A stretch of DNA of 6,121 nt. It comes from Gemmatimonadota bacterium. GTDB taxonomy: Bacteria > Gemmatimonadota > Gemmatimonadetes > Gemmatimonadales > GWC2-71-9. Positions 1 to 4,667 of this stretch are shown here, one piece after another; positions within the stretch are counted from its first letter, which is position 1; each line of letters begins with the position of its first letter. A program made the position numbers and the translations under genes. The stretch is from positions 1 through 6,121 of the forward strand of contig JANYAG010000137.1 of the NCBI GenBank assembly GCA_025361465.1, read 5' to 3'. Below the pieces are notes generated by a model that saw nothing but the letters and a program-made list of their open reading frames with translations, was not told the DNA's origin and did no database searches.

Positions 1-47
1 GCCGCCTCCAGCACCGCCGGTGCGACTGGTGGAAGGCTGTCAGCCAT
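1..47 (-). CDS. Start of an unidentified gene downstream of xseB (first 15 codons)
   Basis: An ATG at 47-45 opens a frame that overlaps the last 8 bases of xseB and stays open to the window edge: MADSLPPVAPAVLEA and onward. Fifteen residues are too few to assign a family. In many bacteria xseB is followed by a short-chain polyprenyl diphosphate synthase gene (ispA) and then dxs, and a proline/alanine-rich lead-in is compatible with that, but this is inference from gene order alone. There is no clear ribosome-binding site, so coupling to xseB translation is likely. A later in-frame GTG (residue 12) is an alternative start. Confidence 0.55.
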   Translation of the reverse strand, partial: MADSLPPVAPAVLEA

Positions 48-273
48 CAAGCGGTTCGATGCGCACCGGCCCGCCACCATCTGCTGATTCCGACAGCACC
101 TGACGTACCCGGATTTCGGCCGCGTCCAGTTGAGCCTGCGCAGTCTGGAGGCGCTTGACACCTTCCTCGAAGAGCGCGAGGGCCGTCTCCAGATCGAGGC
201 TCTCGTCCTCAAGGCGACGCACAATTTCTTCAAGTCGTTTCAGGTCATCGCCCAACTTGGGAACTTTACTCAT
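40..273 (-). CDS. xseB: Exodeoxyribonuclease VII small subunit
   Basis: This 77-residue protein is the small subunit that binds the helical region of XseA; it is needed for a functional exonuclease VII. The pattern is clear: FxxxLKRLEEIVRRLE-type helix 1 (here LGDDLKRLEEIVRRLEDESL, 7-26), then DLETALALFEEGVKRLQTAQAQLDAAEIRVRQVL, with the family signature ALxLFEEGVxL and the LxxAExxV helix. Length matches the family (about 70-85). The C-terminal tail (61-77) is glycine-rich and polar and probably disordered. The ATG at 273 overlaps the xseA stop (ATGA) with GGAGG just upstream. The stop TGA at 42-40 is overlapped by 8 bases by the next gene. Confidence 0.96.
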   Translation of the reverse strand: MSKVPKLGDDLKRLEEIVRRLEDESLDLETALALFEEGVKRLQTAQAQLDAAEIRVRQVLSESADGGGPVRIEPLDG

Positions 274-1532
274 CGATCCTCCGCACGTGCCGGCAGGTCG
301 CCGTCAACCAGGGTAAGGGTGAACCGGGTTCCTGGAAGAATGTCGCCAACGCGCCGCACCACCCGACCCCGGGCATCACGGGCAACCGCGTATCCCCTGC
401 CGAGCACGGCCGTCGGGGACAGCGCGTCAAGCTGGGCCGACACCCGGGAGAGGTCCGCACGGCGCGCCGTGATCAAGCGGACCACCGCGGGTTCCAGCCG
501 GACCTGGAACCGGGTCAGCTGCTCGCGCGGCCTGGCCACGACGCGCGTCAGCGCCGGGGCGAGGTGGGCCCGGGCTGTTAGCAGGCGCCGCTCGAACTGC
601 CGCCGCCGTTCGAGCACTTCGCCCCCCATCCGGTCTCGCGTCCTGTCGAGGCGATCACGCGCGATCACCAGCGTGCGTGTCATCGCTGCGATCAACGCGG
701 CCTGATCGCGGACCACTCGTCGGCGCACTTCAACCCGATCGGGGAGGGCGAACTCGGCCGCCTGCGAGGGTGTCGCGGCACGCACATCCGCCACGAGGTC
801 GGCGAGGGTAATGTCAACCTCGTGCCCGACCGCGCAGATCACCGGCACCGGACACGCGGCGATGGCGCGACAGACCCCCTCGTCGTTGAAGGCGGCGAGA
901 TCCTCCTTCGACCCGCCCCCCCGGCCGACGATGCAGCAGTCGATCTCATCGAGCCGGCTGACCACCGCCAGCGCTCGCACCAGTTCCGCGGGGGCACCTT
1001 CGCCCTGGACGGCGCTGTTGATCACCAGCAGCTCCACGGCCGGCCACCGGCGGCGCGCCACCGTGATGATATCCTGAACGGCGGCACCAGCGAGCGAGGT
1101 GACCACCGCGATCCGGGCCGCGAAGCTTGGCAGGGATCGCTTCCGGCCCGGATCGAGCAGGCCATCGGCGAGCAAGAGCTGCTTGGTGCGCTCGAGTGCT
1201 TGCGCCTGGGCGCCGATGCCGGCCGCGGGAAGGACCTGCACCACGTTGAACCGGAGCGATGTGCGCTCTTCCCACACGCTGGCTGTCCCGAGCGCGAAGA
1301 CCTCGGTCCCTTCCTGGAGCGGCACCTTCAACTTGTCAGCGGCGGAGCGCCACATCGTGCAGTCGACCTTCGCCAGGGGATCGCGGAGTGCAAAGTAGAG
1401 ATGACCGCTGGGATACCGCTTGATCCCGACGAGTTCCCCGCGAACCCAGACCGGGGAAAAGTCCTCTTCCACCCGGCGCTTGATGGTCCGCGCCAGCTGC
1501 GAGACCGACCAGGCCTCGTCGAACGCGTTCAC
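270..1532 (-). CDS. xseA: Exodeoxyribonuclease VII large subunit
   Basis: This is the catalytic subunit of exonuclease VII, which degrades single-stranded DNA from both ends to oligonucleotides and acts with several XseB subunits. The 420-residue product has an N-terminal OB-fold (about 7-103, including VWVRGELVGIKRYPSGHLYF). The catalytic domain (about 130-262) has VVTSLAGAAVQDI (D154), VGRGGGSKEDLAAFNDE (R204) and AVGHEVDITLADLVADVRAATPS (H237, D240). These four residues align, with an offset of one, with E. coli D155, R205, H238 and D241, which are needed for activity. Next come an Arg/Leu-rich helical region (about 265-370) for XseB binding and a C-terminal small beta domain with LSPTAVLGRGYAV. 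It is slightly shorter than E. coli XseA (456), mainly in the helical region. The usual S-P/K-T-G motif reads SLAG. The start is GTG at 1532, overlapping the folD stop (GTGA), with no clear ribosome-binding site. xseB follows with an ATGA overlap. Confidence 0.97.
   Translation of the reverse strand: MNAFDEAWSVSQLARTIKRRVEEDFSPVWVRGELVGIKRYPSGHLYFALRDPLAKVDCTMWRSAADKLKVPLQEGTEVFALGTASVWEERTSLRFNVVQVLPAAGIGAQAQALERTKQLLLADGLLDPGRKRSLPSFAARIAVVTSLAGAAVQDIITVARRRWPAVELLVINSAVQGEGAPAELVRALAVVSRLDEIDCCIVGRGGGSKEDLAAFNDEGVCRAIAACPVPVICAVGHEVDITLADLVADVRAATPSQAAEFALPDRVEVRRRVVRDQAALIAAMTRTLVIARDRLDRTRDRMGGEVLERRRQFERRLLTARAHLAPALTRVVARPREQLTRFQVRLEPAVVRLITARRADLSRVSAQLDALSPTAVLGRGYAVARDARGRVVRRVGDILPGTRFTLTLVDGDLPARAEDR
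278..282 (-). promoter_or_regulatory. Ribosome-binding site of xseB
   Basis: GGAGG lies 4 bases before the xseB ATG, within the final codons of xseA. Together with the ATGA overlap it suggests that xseB is both coupled to xseA and able to recruit ribosomes itself. That fits an enzyme that needs several small subunits per large subunit. Confidence 0.6.
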
Positions 1533-2419
1533 CGCGAGGCGGCAGCGAGTGTGGCAGCCTGCACCGTGTTGACGAGGAGCATGGCGATTGTCATCGGCCC
1601 GACGCCACCCGGCACCGGCGTGATCGCACCTGCCACCTCTCGCACCGGCTCGAACGCGATGTCGCCCGCGAGACGGAATCCCTTCGGGCGGGAAGCGTCC
1701 GCCACGCGCGTCGTCCCGACATCGATGACGGTGGCTCCGGGTTGGATGGCATCAACGCCAATGAACTCCGCCTTGCCCATGGCGGCAACGAGGATGTCCG
1801 CTGTGCGACAGAGGGCGGGCAGGTCGCGTGTCCGCGAATGCGCGATCGTGACCGTAGCATCGCCGCCGGGACCGGGCCGGGACAGCATGTTCGACAGCGG
1901 CTTCCCGACGAGGTTGGACCGTCCGACGATCACGACGTGCGCACCCCGGGTTTCGATCGCCGAACGAATCAGGATTTGCTGCACGCCGTAGGGTGTGGCA
2001 GGCCGGAAGCCGGTGGGATCGCCGAGTACCACCTTGCCCACATTGAGTGGGTGGAAACCGTCGACGTCCTTCCGCGGATCGATCCGGAAGAGGATCTTCT
2101 CGGCATGAATATGCGGCGGAACCGGCAGCTGGCAGAGGATGCCGTGAATCGCCGGATCGGCATTGAGCCGGTCGATCACCGCCAGCAACCCCTCCTCCGT
2201 AGTTTCGGCCGGCAGCACGACGGTCTCGGAATGCATGCCGGCGTCAAGGCACGCCTTCCCCTTCATGCGAACGTAGATCTCGGACGCCGGGTCCTGGCCG
2301 ACCAGGACGACGGCAAGACCCGGCACGACGCCACGGGCTCGAAGGCCACTGACCTGCTCGGTCACTTCTGCACGGATTCCCTGCGCGATGGCGGTGCCAT
2401 CAATCAGTCTTGCACTCAC
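1529..2419 (-). CDS. folD: Bifunctional methylenetetrahydrofolate dehydrogenase / methenyltetrahydrofolate cyclohydrolase
   Basis: FolD converts 5,10-methylene-THF to 5,10-methenyl-THF with NADP+ and then to 10-formyl-THF, supplying one-carbon units for purine and formyl-Met-tRNA synthesis in the cytosol. The 296-residue product is full length. The N-terminal catalytic domain has SEIYVRMKGKAC with Y49, K53 (the family's catalytic lysine) and K55, ILCQLPVP with Q97, and KDVDGFHP with D120. The Rossmann NADP-binding domain has IVGRSNLVGKPL (164-175), TVTIAHSRTRDL (189-200) and TVIDVGTTR (230-238). The C-terminal signature ITPVPGGVGPMT (266-277) is intact. The usual PCTP motif reads PATP (140-143), so the cysteine is replaced by alanine. 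The start is GTG at 2419, overlapping the rny stop as GTGA, with no clear ribosome-binding site, which points to translational coupling. The stop overlaps the xseA start in the same way. Confidence 0.97.
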   Translation of the reverse strand: MSARLIDGTAIAQGIRAEVTEQVSGLRARGVVPGLAVVLVGQDPASEIYVRMKGKACLDAGMHSETVVLPAETTEEGLLAVIDRLNADPAIHGILCQLPVPPHIHAEKILFRIDPRKDVDGFHPLNVGKVVLGDPTGFRPATPYGVQQILIRSAIETRGAHVVIVGRSNLVGKPLSNMLSRPGPGGDATVTIAHSRTRDLPALCRTADILVAAMGKAEFIGVDAIQPGATVIDVGTTRVADASRPKGFRLAGDIAFEPVREVAGAITPVPGGVGPMTIAMLLVNTVQAATLAAASR

Positions 2420-3996
2420 TTGGCAATGTCCGATGAACGGGTTTCACGAATGACGGTGACCCGGATCTGGCCGGGATACTGCAACTCATTTTCAATGCGG
2501 CGGGCGATCGCTTCCGACAGGGTCTGGGCCGCGCCATCGGTGATCTTGTCCGGCATCACGATGACCCGGACCTCGCGACCGGCCTGGATGACGGTCACCT
2601 TCTCGACCCCGTCGTAGGCGCCGGCAATCTCCTCGAGCTTGGTGAGGCGCTTCATGTAACTCTCGAACGCCTCACGGCGCGCCCCCGGCCGTGAGCCGCT
2701 GATCGCATCGGCCGCCTGGACCAGGACCGACTCGGTGCTGTCGTGCGGGACGTCGTCGTGATGGGCCTCGATGCAATTGAGCACGGCGGCCGACTCGCCG
2801 TGCCGTCGGCAGACCTCGACGCCGAGCTGGACATGGGTGCCTTCGTGTTCATGGGTGAGCACCTTGCCGATATCGTGCAGGAGTCCGCCACGACGCGCCA
2901 GGGTCACGTCCCCCTTGAGCTCAGCGGCCATCATGCCGCAGAGCCAGGCCACTTCCTTGGAGTGTTCGTAGAGATTTTGCCCGTAGGAGGAGCGGTAACG
3001 CATGCGCCCCACCAGCTTCACCAGCTCGGGATGCAATCCGTGCACCCCGAGCTCATACGCCGCCCGCTCACCCAGCTCTCCCAGCTCGGCATCGAGTTCC
3101 TTGCGCGCCTTGACGACCAGTTCTTCAATGCGGCCGGGATGAATCCTGCCATCGACGATCAGCGCCCCGAGGGCGCGCCGGGCGACCTCGCGGCGGATGG
3201 GGTCGAAACAGGACACCACCACCGTGTCTGGCGTGTCGTCGATGATCACGTCGACCCCGGTCGCGAGCTCGAAGGCCCGGATGTTCCGTCCCTCGCGACC
3301 GATGATGCGCCCCTTCATCTCATCGTTCGGGAGCGTTACGGCAGAGACGGTCGTTTCGGCGGTGTGCTCGGAGGCCAGACGTTGCGTCGTCATGGCGATG
3401 ATGCGACGTGCCTCCTTTTCGGCCTCGTGACGGGCCTTTTCCTTGATGTCGCGGGCCATGGCGGCCGCCTGCGTCCGCGCCTCATCCTCGACTTGCTGGC
3501 GCACCTCGCGCGCGGCGTCCTCGCGCGTGAGCGCGGCGACGCGCTCAAGTTGGCGCTGGACGTCCTGATGCGCTCCCTCGATCGCCGCGGCCCGGGCATC
3601 GATCGCCTCGCTGCGTTTCACCAGTTCGCCGCGCCGCTGCTCGACTGCGCGTTCCTCCCCCCGCAGCCGATCCTGGCGTTCGCCGACCTGTGCCTCCCGC
3701 TCGGCAAGTCGCCGCTCACCCCGATCGACGTCCTCCCGGCGCTTGGCCGCCTCCCGAGCCGCCTCTTCCTTCAGTGCCAGCGATTCCTCGCGCGCCGAGA
3801 CGAGCTGCTGCTCGCGCAGGATGGCGACCTCACGCTCACCCGCCGCGCGGGCGGAGGCGACATCGGCATGTGCCTGTTCGGTGAGGGCCCGCAAGGAACG
3901 GCCGCGGGACGCGAGAATCTGGTTCCAGATGAGGATCCCGACGAGCAGACCCAGCACTGCACCGCCCCCGAGGGCGAGCAGGAGATTGGTATCCAT
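2416..3996 (-). CDS. rny: Ribonuclease Y, membrane-anchored endoribonuclease
   Basis: RNase Y is a membrane-bound endonuclease that starts mRNA decay and processing. The 526-residue product has the full family architecture at the usual length. Residues about 4-26 form one hydrophobic N-terminal membrane anchor (LLLALGGGAVLGLLVGILIW). Residues about 30-210 form a long, charged coiled coil. The KH RNA-binding domain is at about 215-280, with NDEMKGRIIGREGRNIR and IIDDTPDTVV almost as in Bacillus subtilis RNase Y. The HD metal-dependent phosphohydrolase domain (about 340-435) shows SYGQNLYEHS (H345), GLLHDIGK (H374-D375), AHHDD (H411-H412) and QAADAISGSRPGAR (D430). The C-terminal region holds AGREVRVIV, YPGQIRVTVIRETR and a DIAK end. 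No catalytic residue seems to be missing. The ATG at 3996 is preferred because it puts the anchor at the extreme N-terminus and has GGAG upstream. The stop overlaps the folD GTG start by 4 bases. Confidence 0.97.
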   Translation of the reverse strand: MDTNLLLALGGGAVLGLLVGILIWNQILASRGRSLRALTEQAHADVASARAAGEREVAILREQQLVSAREESLALKEEAAREAAKRREDVDRGERRLAEREAQVGERQDRLRGEERAVEQRRGELVKRSEAIDARAAAIEGAHQDVQRQLERVAALTREDAAREVRQQVEDEARTQAAAMARDIKEKARHEAEKEARRIIAMTTQRLASEHTAETTVSAVTLPNDEMKGRIIGREGRNIRAFELATGVDVIIDDTPDTVVVSCFDPIRREVARRALGALIVDGRIHPGRIEELVVKARKELDAELGELGERAAYELGVHGLHPELVKLVGRMRYRSSYGQNLYEHSKEVAWLCGMMAAELKGDVTLARRGGLLHDIGKVLTHEHEGTHVQLGVEVCRRHGESAAVLNCIEAHHDDVPHDSTESVLVQAADAISGSRPGARREAFESYMKRLTKLEEIAGAYDGVEKVTVIQAGREVRVIVMPDKITDGAAQTLSEAIARRIENELQYPGQIRVTVIRETRSSDIAK

Positions 3997-4006
3997 GGAT
4001 GTATGT

Positions 4007-4010
4007 CTCC
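4007..4010 (-). promoter_or_regulatory. Ribosome-binding site deciding the rny start
   Basis: GGAG lies 10 bases before the ATG at 3996. It supports this ATG over the in-frame GTG at 4020, which has no comparable site, lies within the hairpin and would add eight residues (MRQWRHTS) ahead of the membrane anchor. Confidence 0.6.
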
Positions 4011-4011
4011 A

Positions 4012-4030
4012 CTGGCGCACTGCGCGCCAG
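4012..4030 (-). other. Hairpin in the zapA-rny gap, next to the rny ribosome-binding site
   Basis: The minus strand reads CTGGCGC, GCAGT, GCGCCAG: a perfect 7-bp inverted repeat with a 5-base loop, extendable by a G-T(U) pair. It lies in the only non-coding gap of the window (3997-4038) and ends one base before the rny GGAG. No T-run follows, so it is not an intrinsic terminator. It could stabilise an mRNA end, be a processing site or influence rny translation; which of these is unknown. Confidence 0.55.
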
Positions 4031-4038
4031 ACTATTGG

Positions 4039-4356
4039 TCAATCAGCGCTGCTGACCTTCGTCCCGCGCTTGGCGGGCGGCAGCAGTCGGGCCATGTCTT
4101 CGGCGAGCGCGGTGATGCGAGTCGCCAGTTCCTGATCCCCGCGCCGGGCGCGGAACAACTGGTCGGTGACGGCAAGGCCTGCGAGGATCGCGGCCTTGTG
4201 TGCCTCGAGCGTCGGGGACATGGCCCGGATCTGCCGGAGGGCGTTGTCAAAGTAGGAGGCGACCTCGCGGGTGTACTCCGGGGCAGCCTCCGACCGGACG
4301 GCGAGTTCCTCGCCACCCACAATGACGCGCACCGTCTGCTTCGGTGCGACCGTCAT
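4039..4356 (-). CDS. zapA: Cell division protein ZapA (FtsZ-ring associated)
   Basis: This 105-residue protein has the length and architecture of the ZapA family, cytoplasmic proteins that bind FtsZ and cross-link or bundle its filaments in the Z-ring. The N-terminal globular head (about 8-37) has the family pattern: a beta strand VRVIVGGEELAVRS followed by PEYTREVASYFDNALRQI. Next is a helix with HKAAILAGLAVTDQLFRA (53-70), characteristic of ZapA, and then a C-terminal coiled-coil helix (about 72-92) used for dimer and tetramer formation. The tail (93-105) is short and polar. The ATG start at 4356 overlaps the TGA of the upstream coiled-coil gene (ATGA) and has GGAG 7 bases upstream. The stop is 42 bases before rny. 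In other bacteria zapA is often next to ssrS (6S RNA), but the space here is too small for that. Family assignment is strong; the gene is divergent from E. coli ZapA, as is usual across phyla. Confidence 0.93.
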   Translation of the reverse strand: MTVAPKQTVRVIVGGEELAVRSEAAPEYTREVASYFDNALRQIRAMSPTLEAHKAAILAGLAVTDQLFRARRGDQELATRITALAEDMARLLPPAKRGTKVSSAD

Positions 4357-4667
4357 CGCCGGACTCCGGCATCCACGTCGTCCTCAAGAAACACCAGGCG
4401 CTCCTGCAAACGCGTCACCATCTCCCGGGCCTTCTCGACACGGGATCGGAGCTCGACGTTTTCGCGTTCGAGATCGAGGATCCGGGCCCGGAAGCCAAGC
4501 AGCTCCTGCCCCGGTACCATCCCTTCCTGCGCCTTCAGGCCCTGCAACTCACTCTCGGCGGCCAGCCCCCGCCGCCGCCATCCGGCCAGCTCTTCGGTGA
4601 CGTGCCGGAGCACTCGCTCCAGCTCGGCGAGGGCCGCCTGATCAAGTCGAACGTAAGGTGACGTCAA
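4353..4667 (-). CDS. Small coiled-coil protein encoded directly upstream of zapA; ZauP/ZapB-like candidate
   Basis: This is a 104-residue, highly charged soluble protein with no signal peptide or membrane segment. It shows two long amphipathic helices, about 8-47 and 53-96, separated by a short break (MVPG, 50-53). The second helix has leucine/valine heptads and the style ILDLERENVELRSRV followed by RLQERLVFLEDD, typical of small dimeric coiled coils. The start chosen is TTG at 4667, because GGAG lies 7 bases upstream (4675-4678) and the pheT end would be overlapped by only 26 bases. The next candidate start (GTG at residue 19) would remove part of helix 1. The gene ends in an ATGA overlap with zapA. 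In Caulobacter the coiled-coil protein ZauP is encoded immediately upstream of zapA and works with it to focus the Z-ring. A similar role here is inferred from position, size and coiled-coil character, not from sequence identity. It could instead be an unrelated coiled-coil scaffold. Confidence 0.82.
   Translation of the reverse strand: MTSPYVRLDQAALAELERVLRHVTEELAGWRRRGLAAESELQGLKAQEGMVPGQELLGFRARILDLERENVELRSRVEKAREMVTRLQERLVFLEDDVDAGVRR
4364..4367 (-). promoter_or_regulatory. zapA ribosome-binding site embedded in a perfect palindrome
   Basis: GGAG lies 7 bases before the zapA ATG. It sits inside the 13-base sequence GCCGGAGTCCGGC (4358-4370 on the minus strand), which can fold on itself as a 5-bp stem with a 3-base loop. 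In the folded state the site would be partly paired. These bases also encode the last residues of the upstream protein. Confidence 0.55.

Noticed and set aside
651..668. Short tandem repeat GCGATCAC/GCGATCAC
   Set aside because: It falls in the Arg/Leu-rich helical region of xseA and is explained by codon usage for repeated residues.
130..705. A 191-codon plus-strand frame opposite xseB and the end of xseA
   Set aside because: The product is Arg/Ser/Thr-rich with no domain, typical of an antisense frame in GC-rich coding DNA.
822..1991. A 389-codon open frame on the plus strand opposite xseA and folD
   Set aside because: It is an antisense shadow of two well-supported genes, with low-complexity Arg/Pro/Ala-rich translation and no motif.
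3578..3607. Direct repeat TCGATCGCC, two copies 21 bases apart
   Set aside because: It lies within the rny coiled coil and is explained by repeated Ala-Ile-Asp/Glu codons. No further copies or attachment-site features are seen.
4012..4030. Intrinsic terminator between zapA and rny
   Set aside because: The hairpin has no following T-run on the transcribed strand and leads straight into a ribosome-binding site and a gene.
4032..4037. TTGACC, resembling a -35 element upstream of rny
   Set aside because: No -10-like sequence lies at 16-18 bases; the bases there are GC-rich hairpin sequence.
3997..4038. Possible 6S RNA (ssrS) next to zapA
   Set aside because: 6S RNA is often adjacent to zapA, but it is about 180 bases long and the gap here is only 42.
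2743..4641. A 632-codon open frame on the plus strand, longer than any complete gene in the window
   Set aside because: It lies antisense to rny, zapA and the coiled-coil gene, all of which have clear family motifs or operon context. Its translation shows no recognisable domain. Long antisense frames are expected in GC-rich DNA with few AT-rich stop codons.
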